50,231 nucleotides of DNA, taken from contig NZ_RCZH01000021.1 of NCBI RefSeq assembly GCF_006438875.1, positions 42,200 to 92,430 of the forward strand, in the 5' to 3' direction. Every line of letters begins with the position of its first letter. Within the stretch, counting starts at the first letter, position 1. The position numbers and the translations under genes are program-made. A model generated the notes under the pieces. The model worked only from the letters and a program-made list of their open reading frames with translations. It was not told the DNA's origin and did not search any database. The DNA is from Flavobacterium pectinovorum (GTDB lineage: Bacteria; Bacteroidota; Bacteroidia; Flavobacteriales; Flavobacteriaceae). This document shows positions 1 through 7,318 of this stretch, piece by piece.

Positions 1-84
1 TTGCTGTTTTATGTACTTCTTTTGGTTACCGGAAGTGGCAAATTCTCTATTGATTATTTGATTTCAAAAAAGAATCGCTACTAA
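1..84 (+). CDS. C-terminal tail of a small membrane protein, possibly DoxX-like
   Basis: An open frame enters from the left edge and stops at 82-84, giving 27 residues: a hydrophobic stretch, then GSGKFSIDYLI and a basic tail. A membrane helix followed by G-x-G-K-x-S-x-D is reminiscent of the end of DoxX-family membrane proteins, but the fragment is too short to be sure. About 70 bases separate it from nadD. Confidence 0.45.
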   Translation: MLFYVLLLVTGSGKFSIDYLISKKNRY

Positions 85-155
85 ACTACTTTTAATGCTA
101 CATCATAATTTGAATATACTATAATTACAATTTAAATTATGAAAACACCTCTTTT

Positions 156-737
156 ATGAAGATAGGTCTTTATTTCGGAACATACAATCCAATTCATGTT
201 GGTCATTTAATTATTGCCAATCATATGGCAGAGTTCGCCGATTTAGATCAGATTTGGATGGTCGTTACGCCGCATAATCCGCTTAAAAAGAAAGCTACTT
301 TATTGGACGATCATCAACGTTTGGAAATGGTTTTTCTGGCAACCGAGGATTATCCGAAAATTAAACCGTCGGATATTGAGTTTAAATTACCTCAGCCTAA
401 TTATACGGTAAATACCTTGGTTCATTTGCATGAAAAGTATCCAACTCATAACTTCTCTTTAATTATGGGCGAAGACAATCTTAAAACGCTTCATAAATGG
501 AAAAACTACGAGGTGATTTTGGACAATTATGATATTTATGTTTACCCTAGAATTTCTGAAGAAGAGGAAAATATTGAATTAAAATCACATCCAAAAATTC
601 ATGTTATTGATGCACCAATTGTAGAGATATCCTCTACTTTTATCCGAAACAGTATAAAAGAAGGCAAAAACATTCAACCGCTTTTACCTCCAAAAGTTTG
701 GGATTATATTGATCACAATAATTTTTATAAGAAGTAA
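156..737 (+). CDS. nadD: nicotinate-nucleotide adenylyltransferase NadD
   Basis: Transfers AMP from ATP to nicotinate mononucleotide, making deamido-NAD in cytoplasmic NAD synthesis. The 193-residue protein begins with the nucleotidyltransferase motif GTYNPIHVGH (residues 8-17), has a TPHNPLKKK segment near 38-46, and ends with the ISSTFIRNSI signature (about 158-167), which corresponds to the second ATP-binding motif. Length is normal for bacterial NadD. It runs convergently to the minus-strand NAD-salvage operon and is separated from it by hairpin repeats and a bidirectional terminator. The operon has its own nicotinamide phosphoribosyltransferase but no separate NMN adenylyltransferase, so this enzyme is the nearest candidate for the final adenylation. 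Whether it accepts NMN as well as NaMN cannot be told from sequence. Confidence 0.95.
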   Translation: MKIGLYFGTYNPIHVGHLIIANHMAEFADLDQIWMVVTPHNPLKKKATLLDDHQRLEMVFLATEDYPKIKPSDIEFKLPQPNYTVNTLVHLHEKYPTHNFSLIMGEDNLKTLHKWKNYEVILDNYDIYVYPRISEEEENIELKSHPKIHVIDAPIVEISSTFIRNSIKEGKNIQPLLPPKVWDYIDHNNFYKK

Positions 738-743
738 AAAAAT

Positions 744-920
744 CATTCCGTAGGAATGTCTGATCGGTAGAACTAAATTTAAATTCCGATTATTACGTTC
801 CGTAGGAACGTTTGATTAATTATGCAGATATTTTATTTCCATAAAAACAAGTGTCCCTACAGGACACAACACAAAACGATACTATTTTTTTTTTACCGAT
901 GAGATATTCCTATGGAATAT
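744..920. repeat. cluster of four mini-hairpins of one structural type
   Basis: Four short palindromes lie in the nadD 3' gap: 744-758 (CATTCC-gta-GGAATG), 796-810 (CGTTCC-gta-GGAACG), 851-867 (GTGTCC-ctaca-GGACAC) and 904-920 (ATATTCC-tat-GGAATAT). The arms differ but each pairs perfectly around a TCC/GGA core. More of the same type are at 5609-5671, 16736-16881 and 19444-19530. They are not equally spaced and have no conserved repeat unit, so they are not CRISPR. The remaining sequence in this 310-base gap shows no gene. Confidence 0.7.
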
Positions 921-1009
921 AAAACATTGCTGTTTATTAAACAAAAAAGCAATATTCTTTGTTTGGTTTGCAATGAAAATCCCTCTTTTGTTAGAATGAA
1001 AAATAGACC

Positions 1010-1047
1010 AAAAAAAAGCCTGAATTTAAAATTCAGGCTTCCTTTTT
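1010..1047. terminator. bidirectional rho-independent terminator
   Basis: A perfect inverted repeat (AAGCCTGAATTT paired with AAATTCAGGCTT, 1016-1040) has an A-run on its left and a T-run at 1043-1049. It can end both nadD (plus) and the NAD-salvage operon (minus), whose last stop codon begins at its edge. Confidence 0.85.
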
Positions 1048-2517
1048 TTACGCTTCAACATTTATCTCGCTTTTAACTCTTACTCTAATCTCACTTAGCG
1101 ATTGATCAATTAAAAGTTTTCCATCTCTAAATACTTCTTTCAATTCTCCTTGTTTTTCTTCTTCCCAGGAAACATTATCGATTAAATGATATACGCCATC
1201 AACTAAATCAATTTTCATTAATCCTTTGGCAGATTTTTTAGTTCCGTCATCTGTTATTGGATCTTTAAAAATTGCTCTTCCTTCACCATTAACTTCTCCG
1301 TAAGTCGCTTTCATGGCAAAACCAAAGGTATCACGGGTATTGTATTGATATGTAAAAGAACCAATTCCTAAAACTACGTTTGTAGATGCAAATCCTTTTG
1401 CTTTTAATCTTTCGCAAATTTGGATAGAACGTGCAACTGTAATACTATCGCCGTAAATGGCTCCAATTTGAGGCACTAGCTCTTTATATCCTTTTGCATT
1501 GACTTCACCTCCAAAAACATCCCAAAGAAGCTCAATTACCCCTTTTTTCTCTTCTTGCGTTTTCCCGTTTGGATTTCCGCAGATAATATCAACCGGATCA
1601 CCACTATCAGGACGAATTACTACTTTGCCTTCTCTGGCAATAATATCTTCTTTTAGGCGTGGTAAATAATCTGTTAGAACTTTCCATAAATCCCACGTGT
1701 CAGAAACGATAGAAACGATTCCTTTTGGATAAACTTCAGTTACTAATCTTTTAAAAGTTTCACATTCTCCCTCCGTAGTTCCCATACACATTACAGAATG
1801 TTCTGTTGCTGCAACTGAACCTGCAATTAACTCTTTATCTGAATTGGCATTATAATAATCTTCGAAGAAATCAATTACCGGAATCGTATCTGAACCTGTA
1901 AAACTTAACAAATGTCCTGCTGCAGAAGTTATCGCCGCTTCGATTCCGCCCATTCCTCTCATAGAGAAATCATGTGCCTGCCAATCTACAAATTCTGGTG
2001 CAGATGAAGTTTCATCAGCATATTTGTCCAATACTTTTCTGTATTCTTTGGCAATTGTAGCTGAGTTACATGGAAGCCAAACTACTGCAGAAAGTAATGT
2101 TTCGAAATAATTTGTCAACCAGAAAAATTCCGGAAGTGTATTGTACATTGTAAACATTGGAACTCTCAAAGGTACGCTCGCTCCTTCTGGCAAAGCTTTA
2201 AAAACCATTGGAATATATCCTAAATCGTGTAAATCTTCGATATGTTTTGTCCCAACTTGGTTTTCGCCTAAGTAATTATTGATTCGGCGTGCGTATTTTT
2301 TAACAACTTCTTCTTTTGGCTGTTTGAAAAAATCAGCATCAAAATCATGAATAATATATTTTTTAATGAAATACTGCAATCCAAAAAACACAACATCATC
2401 AAGTCCTTCAATTCTTGATTTTCTTGGTGTCCAGTTAGAATATACTAATGTAGTTTTGTCTGGATATTGTCTTCTGTGGTCAACTTTGTAACCGTCTGTT
2501 AATAATAATGGGTTCAT
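1048..2517 (-). CDS. nadV: nicotinamide phosphoribosyltransferase (NAMPT/NadV)
   Basis: Condenses nicotinamide with PRPP to give NMN, the one-step salvage route to NAD+. At 489 residues it has NAMPT length. Visible family marks are LTDGYKVDH at the N-terminus, the SMRGMGG segment near residue 187, GSDTIPVIDF near 208 (carrying the Asp expected to select nicotinamide over nicotinate), the conserved active-site His in TEHSV near 239, RPDSGDPVDI near 303, and the IYGDSI and GIGSFTYQ phosphate-loop region. It is the last gene of the operon, 5 bases after the deoxyribosyltransferase-like gene, and ends against a terminator. The PRPP synthetase at the start of the same operon makes its co-substrate. 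Annotation pipelines may call this family nicotinate phosphoribosyltransferase, but the residues fit NAMPT better. Confidence 0.92.
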   Translation of the reverse strand: MNPLLLTDGYKVDHRRQYPDKTTLVYSNWTPRKSRIEGLDDVVFFGLQYFIKKYIIHDFDADFFKQPKEEVVKKYARRINNYLGENQVGTKHIEDLHDLGYIPMVFKALPEGASVPLRVPMFTMYNTLPEFFWLTNYFETLLSAVVWLPCNSATIAKEYRKVLDKYADETSSAPEFVDWQAHDFSMRGMGGIEAAITSAAGHLLSFTGSDTIPVIDFFEDYYNANSDKELIAGSVAATEHSVMCMGTTEGECETFKRLVTEVYPKGIVSIVSDTWDLWKVLTDYLPRLKEDIIAREGKVVIRPDSGDPVDIICGNPNGKTQEEKKGVIELLWDVFGGEVNAKGYKELVPQIGAIYGDSITVARSIQICERLKAKGFASTNVVLGIGSFTYQYNTRDTFGFAMKATYGEVNGEGRAIFKDPITDDGTKKSAKGLMKIDLVDGVYHLIDNVSWEEEKQGELKEVFRDGKLLIDQSLSEIRVRVKSEINVEA

Positions 2518-2522
2518 ATTTT

Positions 2523-2975
2523 TTATTTTAGTAAATTTTCAATTAACTCTTCTAGTGTTTTAAATTGTTCTATCGAATATCTGTCGCATACAATATCAAC
2601 ATTGCCTTTGCGCCAAAAGTTTTCCTCAACAACGACTTTCATTTTGTTTGACTGAGCATAAAGCCCAAACTCAAGCAAAGATATTGGTGACTTGGTATTT
2701 CCTGCAAAATACATAATAATTAGATCTGCTTTTTCTAAAGCATTCAATTCCCAATCGACTTGTTCTTTAAAATTTTTATTCTCGATCGTTTGTGACCAAC
2801 TACTATCCCATTGCTCTCTTCTTGGATTAAAGATAATATAATGGTCTTGTAACATTTCCTCACAGCGTTTTTGCCAATTTATCGCTGTATCCATTTCTAT
2901 AGATCCAGCCAAAAAAATTGTTTTTAAATCACTTTGTAAAGGAGTTTCTTCTGGAGCTCTAAAAATTTTCTTCAT
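2523..2975 (-). CDS. nucleoside 2-deoxyribosyltransferase-like protein
   Basis: A 150-residue protein with the fold marks of the nucleoside 2-deoxyribosyltransferase/DUF4406 group: TIFLAGSIEM near residue 20, where the glycosyl-binding loop lies, NPRREQWDSSW near 50, the ADLIIMYFAGN strand near 85, and SPISLLEFGLYA, which carries the conserved Glu expected to be the nucleophile. Known relatives cleave or exchange N-glycosidic bonds of nucleosides. Between a phosphoesterase and NAMPT, a role in breaking or remodelling a nucleoside or nicotinamide riboside derivative is possible, but the substrate cannot be read from sequence. It lies 4 bases from the gene upstream and 5 from NAMPT, so translation is probably coupled. 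Confidence 0.75.
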   Translation of the reverse strand: MKKIFRAPEETPLQSDLKTIFLAGSIEMDTAINWQKRCEEMLQDHYIIFNPRREQWDSSWSQTIENKNFKEQVDWELNALEKADLIIMYFAGNTKSPISLLEFGLYAQSNKMKVVVEENFWRKGNVDIVCDRYSIEQFKTLEELIENLLK

Positions 2976-2979
2976 CTTT

Positions 2980-3708
2980 CTATTTATTTCTTCCTTTTTC
3001 GTTTGGATAAAAATTTTGCACTACATCACTTTGCCAAAACTCTTTCGATTCAACATCAATACAAGTTAGTTTTCCATAAAAACCGGCTCCTGTGTCAATG
3101 TTCCAAACGTTACAACCCTGCATTGGAACTTCAATATTATAATGAAGTGTTGGTGTGTGACCAATGTAAATTTCATTATAAAGCAATAATCTTTTAGGAT
3201 AGGAAAGTGAATCTTTTTGGATTCTTTTATCCATCGTCAAAGCCATTTCCCAAAGTGTTCGATCCCAACTAAAATTAGTCGTATAGTGTTCTTTTTCGGG
3301 ACCATGCATTGATGAAAAACCAGCGTGAATAAACAAATTATTATCTTCATCTACAAAGTAATCCTGCATGTTTTCAAAAAAATGAAGATGTTTTTCTTTT
3401 TCGAAAGAATCAATATTATGATAACTTTCTATCGTTGATTTCCCTCCGTGCAAAAACCAAATATCATTTATGTCATTATTCTTCAGCCATTCGTGACACC
3501 AAACATCATGATTTCCGCGTATAAAAACACATTCCTTTTTCTGCGATAATTCCATCAGAAAATCTATTACTTGTCGGGATTCACTCCAACCGTCGACGTA
3601 ATCACCAAGAAAAATAAGTCGGTCATTTTCGTCAATTTCAACTCGATCCAACAATTGAATTAAAGCTTTTAAACCTCCGTGAATATCACCAAAAACTAAT
3701 GTTCTCAT
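2980..3708 (-). CDS. calcineurin-like metallophosphoesterase, PP1/ApaH type
   Basis: A 242-residue two-metal phosphoesterase. The five metal-ligand motifs occur in order: GDIHGG (residues 7-12), GDYVDGW (about 35), RGNHDVW (about 64), a HAGF motif (about 128) and GHTPT (about 183). This arrangement fits prokaryotic Ser/Thr phosphatase 1-like and diadenosine-tetraphosphatase enzymes. Some relatives remove phosphates from nucleotides or from 2',3'-cyclic RNA ends. Next to KptA and ADP-ribose-handling proteins it could act on ADP-ribose phosphates or RNA-end phosphates, but this is inference. It is 37 bases downstream of the macro-domain gene. Confidence 0.85.
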   Translation of the reverse strand: MRTLVFGDIHGGLKALIQLLDRVEIDENDRLIFLGDYVDGWSESRQVIDFLMELSQKKECVFIRGNHDVWCHEWLKNNDINDIWFLHGGKSTIESYHNIDSFEKEKHLHFFENMQDYFVDEDNNLFIHAGFSSMHGPEKEHYTTNFSWDRTLWEMALTMDKRIQKDSLSYPKRLLLYNEIYIGHTPTLHYNIEVPMQGCNVWNIDTGAGFYGKLTCIDVESKEFWQSDVVQNFYPNEKGRNK

Positions 3709-3745
3709 TATATTTATTTATAAGTGAAGTAGTGCTTTTTGTTAC

Positions 3746-4348
3746 TTAATAATCCCAGATTAGTCCTTTTTCGTTTAGTCTATATTGGTACTTTTGGGTA
3801 TCGCCGAAAGTTTCATATTCTTTGTAATTTCTATTTATAATTTCATCATAAGCCAAAAACATTTGATTAGAAGCAATATGAAAAGGCATTCTTCCGCATC
3901 CAGTACATAAACCCGGAATTGTCACTGTTTCTATTTTAGGATTATTTATACAAGCTATCAAAATTGCTTTCATAGCTAGAAAGGCATTTACTGAAGTTGC
4001 AATATTAAAGCTCATCGGAACTCGCATAGTTGGAGCTGAAATTAAAAAAGGAACTTCACTATCTCCTGTTTCTAACGTGATTGATTTTCCTATTAAGAGT
4101 TCTTTTTCATCAAGTTGGGCAATTTTTACTTGAAGTTCATCCTGCAAATGCCATCCAAATCTTTCTGACAAATGCCAATCTAATCCGCCGTCCATGAATC
4201 CAAATGAATTTGCTGGACTTACAACTGCGTCAGATTTTATTTTTGTAATATCCCCTTTTATTATACTGAGATTCTCACATTCTGAAAAATCATTTCTCCA
4301 TGAATTGCCAAGTTCATCTTCTAAGTAAACCAATTTTATATGTAGCAT
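3746..4348 (-). CDS. macro-domain protein, first type
   Basis: A 200-residue protein with an ADP-ribose-binding macro domain. SIIKGDITKIKSDAVVSPAN (about 28-48) is the usual N-terminal strand and loop. It is followed by GGLDWHLSERFGW, the substrate-loop equivalent, and IPGLCTGCGRMP (about 143-154), the distal ribose/phosphate loop. The catalytic-loop Asn of MacroD-type hydrolases is present in SPANS, but GGGVD is replaced by GFMDGGLD, so hydrolysis of ADP-ribose from proteins is not assured. It is clearly different in sequence from the two other macro proteins of this operon. Probable role: binding or processing free ADP-ribose or its phosphates in the cytoplasm. Confidence 0.85.
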   Translation of the reverse strand: MLHIKLVYLEDELGNSWRNDFSECENLSIIKGDITKIKSDAVVSPANSFGFMDGGLDWHLSERFGWHLQDELQVKIAQLDEKELLIGKSITLETGDSEVPFLISAPTMRVPMSFNIATSVNAFLAMKAILIACINNPKIETVTIPGLCTGCGRMPFHIASNQMFLAYDEIINRNYKEYETFGDTQKYQYRLNEKGLIWDY

Positions 4349-4357
4349 ATTTTTGAA

Positions 4358-4906
4358 TTAAAATTGAATATATTTTGCCGGAACATTGTCTGTCAACCAA
4401 ACATTATTCTCAGACAAGTAAAACTTAAATCCGTCTCGATGCATTTCACCGCTTCTAACGGTCAAAATTTGAGCAGATCCTCTTCTACTTCCCACTTTTA
4501 TAGCCGTTTCCAGATCTTTGGAAAGATGTACATACTGACGGCTCATTTTTTGCAAACCTTCTTTTTTAATACTATCCAAAAACTTTCCAACAGTTCCGTG
4601 ATATAAAAACTCCGAAGGTTCTGCTTCATCAAGATTTAATTCAACCGAAATTGAATGTCCCTGACTTGCTCTGATTTTCGTTTTATCTTCATTAAAAGCA
4701 AAACGTTTTTTATCATTATTTTCTACAACGTAATCTAAAAGTTCCACAGTCATTTGATTTTGACTTCCTTTTTTATTGCATTTTTCAATTAGTTCTTCAA
4801 CATCTGCCCAACCGTTTTCGTCTAATTTTAGTTCGATGGTTTCCGGTGAATGTCTGAGAACCAAACTCAGAAATTTGCTTACGCTTTTTGCTATTTTCTC
4901 ATTCAT
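4358..4906 (-). CDS. kptA: RNA 2'-phosphotransferase KptA/Tpt1
   Basis: Moves an internal 2'-phosphate from RNA to NAD+, releasing nicotinamide and ADP-ribose 1'',2''-cyclic phosphate. The 182-residue protein has the KptA layout: an N-terminal winged-helix part with KFLSLVLRHSPE (12-23) and LDENGWADVEELI, then the ART-like part with RASQGHS (about 80), LYHGT (about 102), the YVHLS stretch (about 125) and VWLTDNVPAKYI at the end. It overlaps DUF4291 by 8 bases (4899-4906), so the two are translationally coupled. Bacteria lack the eukaryotic tRNA-splicing source of 2'-phosphates. Nearby macro-domain proteins and the NAMPT/PRPP pair would recycle both of its products. Confidence 0.95.
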   Translation of the reverse strand: MNEKIAKSVSKFLSLVLRHSPETIELKLDENGWADVEELIEKCNKKGSQNQMTVELLDYVVENNDKKRFAFNEDKTKIRASQGHSISVELNLDEAEPSEFLYHGTVGKFLDSIKKEGLQKMSRQYVHLSKDLETAIKVGSRRGSAQILTVRSGEMHRDGFKFYLSENNVWLTDNVPAKYIQF

Positions 4907-5546
4907 GATTTCCAGAGATTTTTAGTTTCTTATTCAATTCTTCATCCCTAAAAAGAAAAGGTCTTTCAGCTGGAACGATCAAATTTTCTAATTGTTTCTT
5001 CTGAACAAATTCATATTGTTGTTTTACAAATTCCGAAATATCTTCGATTAGCACTATATCTTCTTTTGCAAAAGACTTTATAAAATCGTCTCGTAAACCA
5101 ATCTGAATGGCTCTTCGTTCTGACTTATTCCCGTATGGATCGTGATCTGGATCCCATTGCAATCTTACAGAAGATATTTTTACGCTTTCTTTCCATTCTT
5201 CCTGACTCATTTCGAGTGAAGAACTATAAGACGAATAAACCGCGTTTTGCAAATATTCATTGAATGCCGAAACTTTAAGATGAATCGCCAATACTACTTC
5301 TTGTCCTTCTTTAGTACCCCATCCATTTCTATACATCATCCAAAGGAAATTTGGTTTGATCCAGGTCATTCTGCTAAGGCTAAATTCTCCTCCAAAAAAC
5401 TGATTTTTTACAGCAAATTCCCCTATATTTTTTCGATAGGATTGATAAACAATTATTTCTTCCTCGTCATATTGAGCCATAATGTGATAGCCTGATTTTG
5501 GCCATTCTGTTATTTGCTCATCATATTTTTTTAATTCTATTTTCAT
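4899..5546 (-). CDS. DUF4291 family protein
   Basis: A 215-residue protein recognised as DUF4291 from its core: IMAQYDEEEIIVYQSYR (about 22-38), the GEFAVKNQFFGG segment, SRMTWIKPNFLWMMYRNGW (about 58-76) and, further on, VRLQWDPDHDP (about 126) and RRAIQIGLR (about 144). No biochemical role is established for the family. Several invariant Arg, Tyr, Trp and Asp/His residues suggest an enzyme or nucleotide-binding protein rather than a structural one. Its coupling to KptA by an 8-base overlap and the ADP-ribose context suggest work on NAD-derived nucleotides or ADP-ribosylated nucleic acid. This is inference only. It has no signal peptide or membrane segment. Confidence 0.85.
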   Translation of the reverse strand: MKIELKKYDEQITEWPKSGYHIMAQYDEEEIIVYQSYRKNIGEFAVKNQFFGGEFSLSRMTWIKPNFLWMMYRNGWGTKEGQEVVLAIHLKVSAFNEYLQNAVYSSYSSSLEMSQEEWKESVKISSVRLQWDPDHDPYGNKSERRAIQIGLRDDFIKSFAKEDIVLIEDISEFVKQQYEFVQKKQLENLIVPAERPFLFRDEELNKKLKISGNHE

Positions 5547-5608
5547 TTTATTTTGTACACAATATCTTCATTGTGTTATTTTTATTCTTAATTATTTTGT
5601 GAATCAAA

Positions 5609-5671
5609 CGTTCCTACGGAACGTAAATAAAACTCGTTAATATTCTACCAATGAAATGTTCCGATGGAACA
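5609..5671. repeat. two mini-hairpins inside the NAD operon
   Basis: CGTTCC-tac-GGAACG at 5609-5623 and TGTTCC-gat-GGAACA at 5657-5671 belong to the same structural type as those at 744-920. They sit in the longest gap of the operon (163 bases between the MacroD-type gene and DUF4291) and may mark a processing or partial termination point. Confidence 0.65.
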
Positions 5672-5709
5672 GTAAAAAGTGCCTTTATAATTTATATAAA
5701 AAACCAGAT

Positions 5710-6234
5710 TTATTCTAAATCTACTCTCTTTAACAAACGTTCGTAGATTTGATAGTTTTCATCATCAAAACAAACAAATATTACTTTGTCTATTTCTGAA
5801 ATTCTATCAAAATTATTAACTGATTTTATTGCGATCTCAGCTGCTTTATCTTTTGGAAACCTATAAATTCCTGTGCTAATACCCGGAAAAGCAATTGTTT
5901 TAATCTTGTTTTGAACAGCCAGCTCCAAACTCTTTTGATAACAAGCCGCAAGCAGATTTTTTTTCTCTTCCTTATCACCATTCCAAACGGGGCCAACGGT
6001 ATGAATCACATATTTTGAAGGCAAATTCCCGGCTGTTGTAATTACAGCTTCTCCAACTTTACATCCTCCCTGTTTATTTCTAATTTGAATGCATTCTTCT
6101 AAAATTGCGTTTCCACCTTTTCTATGAATAGCGCCATCAACTCCACCTCCGCCAAGCAAAGAAGTATTTGCAGCATTCACAATTGCATCAACTTGGATTT
6201 CTGTTATGTCTGCTTTCAAAAGTTCTAAGATCAT
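5710..6234 (-). CDS. macro-domain ADP-ribosyl/O-acetyl-ADP-ribose hydrolase (MacroD/YmdB type)
   Basis: A 174-residue stand-alone macro domain with the complete MacroD signature: KADITEIQVDAIVNAANTSL (8-27), then LGGGGVDGAIHRKGG (28-42), which carries the catalytic loop, VIHTVGPVW (about 76) and FPGISTGIYRFP (about 116). The family removes ADP-ribose from acidic side chains and deacetylates O-acetyl-ADP-ribose, giving free ADP-ribose. Unlike the two other macro proteins here, all the usual catalytic-loop residues are in place. It starts 19 bases after the Poa1-like gene and is followed by a 163-base gap with hairpins. Confidence 0.93.
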   Translation of the reverse strand: MILELLKADITEIQVDAIVNAANTSLLGGGGVDGAIHRKGGNAILEECIQIRNKQGGCKVGEAVITTAGNLPSKYVIHTVGPVWNGDKEEKKNLLAACYQKSLELAVQNKIKTIAFPGISTGIYRFPKDKAAEIAIKSVNNFDRISEIDKVIFVCFDDENYQIYERLLKRVDLE

Positions 6235-6253
6235 TTTTTAATATTATTTCTAT

Positions 6254-6724
6254 TTAAAAATCATAAACTACAACCTCAATATCATTATCAGAAAGTGTTT
6301 TGAGAATAATAGGCTCTATCATCTCCCACTTTCCGCCTGCTAAACCACAACCAATTCTTGGCATATGAATATTAGCGTTGTTTTCTTTTGCGAATAGAGC
6401 AACTTCTTTCAAACCATATTCAATCGCATCATATCGTATTGGGGCATTTCCACTTTCATCTTTATTGATTTTATGCTGGCCAATTAAATTTGCTACCCAA
6501 AGATCTTCTTCTACCTGAACAAACTGAACTTTACCCAATTCAAAACCATCCTTTGATTTAAACCATTGTCTATATTGGTTTTCTGGTTTTTTCCATTTTT
6601 TCGAAATCGCCATAACAAATCCTTTTCCCCAACCTCCAATATCATTACAGATATGCACAATTACTTTATTATCTTCTGATTGAGGAGATGTTGCATCACC
6701 TTTTGTATATTGAATATCTTTCAT
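6254..6724 (-). CDS. macro-domain protein, Poa1/TARG1-like
   Basis: A 156-residue macro domain of the small divergent group that includes yeast Poa1p (ADP-ribose-1''-phosphate phosphatase) and human TARG1. Marks are YTKGDATSP (6-14), VIVHICNDIGGWGKGFVMAI (21-40), where the Asn and Gly-rich loop lie, and MPRIGCGLAGGKW (about 121-133), the distal loop. If it is Poa1-like it would dephosphorylate ADP-ribose-1''-phosphate, which derives from the cyclic product of the KptA reaction encoded three genes downstream. A TARG1-like role in removing ADP-ribose from Glu or from thymidine bases is the alternative. It sits 8 bases after the NADAR gene. Confidence 0.88.
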   Translation of the reverse strand: MKDIQYTKGDATSPQSEDNKVIVHICNDIGGWGKGFVMAISKKWKKPENQYRQWFKSKDGFELGKVQFVQVEEDLWVANLIGQHKINKDESGNAPIRYDAIEYGLKEVALFAKENNANIHMPRIGCGLAGGKWEMIEPIILKTLSDNDIEVVVYDF

Positions 6725-6732
6725 AATATAAC

Positions 6733-7260
6733 TTATTTCAATTCATCCCTAACTTCCATCAGAGCAAAACCCAAAAGATTTAAACCTTTCCACTTCACAG
6801 GATTCATAACATCTTTGTGATCACCAGCCATTCCTATTCCCCAAATTGCATCTACAGGACTTGCTTCTACTATAACTCTGTCATTTGTATTTAGTAGAAA
6901 AGTTTTTAGCTCCGGATTTTGACTGAATTTATGATGATTTCCTTCTTTAACAATGTCAAATCTGGCGGCTAACCAAAGCGTTTCGTTATAATTCTTTACT
7001 TCTCTTCCCAACTTTTTAGCAGCGGCAGGAGAATTCGCTTTGAGGATTTTTTCCAAAACTGCATCATCTTTAAACAATTCGGCTTTTTTCGCCATCATCC
7101 AATGTTCAGCAGTTTTGTAAACTACATTATCAACTTCAAACGAGCTTAACCACCATTGACTGAAACAAGTTTTAGAAATACTACCGTCATTATTGGGTTG
7201 ATGTCCCCAGAAAAACAAAAACTTACTTTCAGGAGCTATATCTTTTATATTATATTTCAT
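6733..7260 (-). CDS. NADAR family N-glycosidase (YbiA-like)
   Basis: A 175-residue NADAR (NAD and ADP-ribose) protein. Visible family marks are FLFFWGH (14-20), CFSQWWLSSFEVDN (32-45), the TAEHWMMAKKAELF segment (50-63), which holds conserved Glu and Lys residues, AKKLGREVKNY, and the end stretch DAIWGIGM plus KGLNLLGFALMEVR. E. coli YbiA removes damaged riboflavin-pathway intermediates. Other NADAR proteins have been reported to reverse ADP-ribosylation of guanine in DNA as antitoxins of DarT-type toxins. No DarT gene is seen in the window. It is the second gene of the operon, after a hairpin (7275-7317). Confidence 0.9.
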   Translation of the reverse strand: MKYNIKDIAPESKFLFFWGHQPNNDGSISKTCFSQWWLSSFEVDNVVYKTAEHWMMAKKAELFKDDAVLEKILKANSPAAAKKLGREVKNYNETLWLAARFDIVKEGNHHKFSQNPELKTFLLNTNDRVIVEASPVDAIWGIGMAGDHKDVMNPVKWKGLNLLGFALMEVRDELK

Positions 7261-7274
7261 CTTTTTATTTTTTT

Positions 7275-7317
7275 GTTTCAGGTTTCAAGTTCCCATAGAG
7301 AACATGAAACCTGAAAC
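7275..7317 (-). repeat. hairpin between PRPP synthetase and NADAR genes
   Basis: GTTTCAGGTTTCA (7275-7287) pairs perfectly with TGAAACCTGAAAC (7305-7317) across a 17-base loop that itself contains GTTC/GAAC. It begins right after the PRPP synthetase stop codon and lacks a U-run on the minus strand, so it is more likely a processing or stability hairpin than a strong terminator. Confidence 0.6.
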
Positions 7318-7318
7318 T

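Noticed and set aside
744..920. CRISPR-like array after nadD
   Set aside because: The repeated units are different palindromes with unequal spacing, with no constant repeat and no cas genes.
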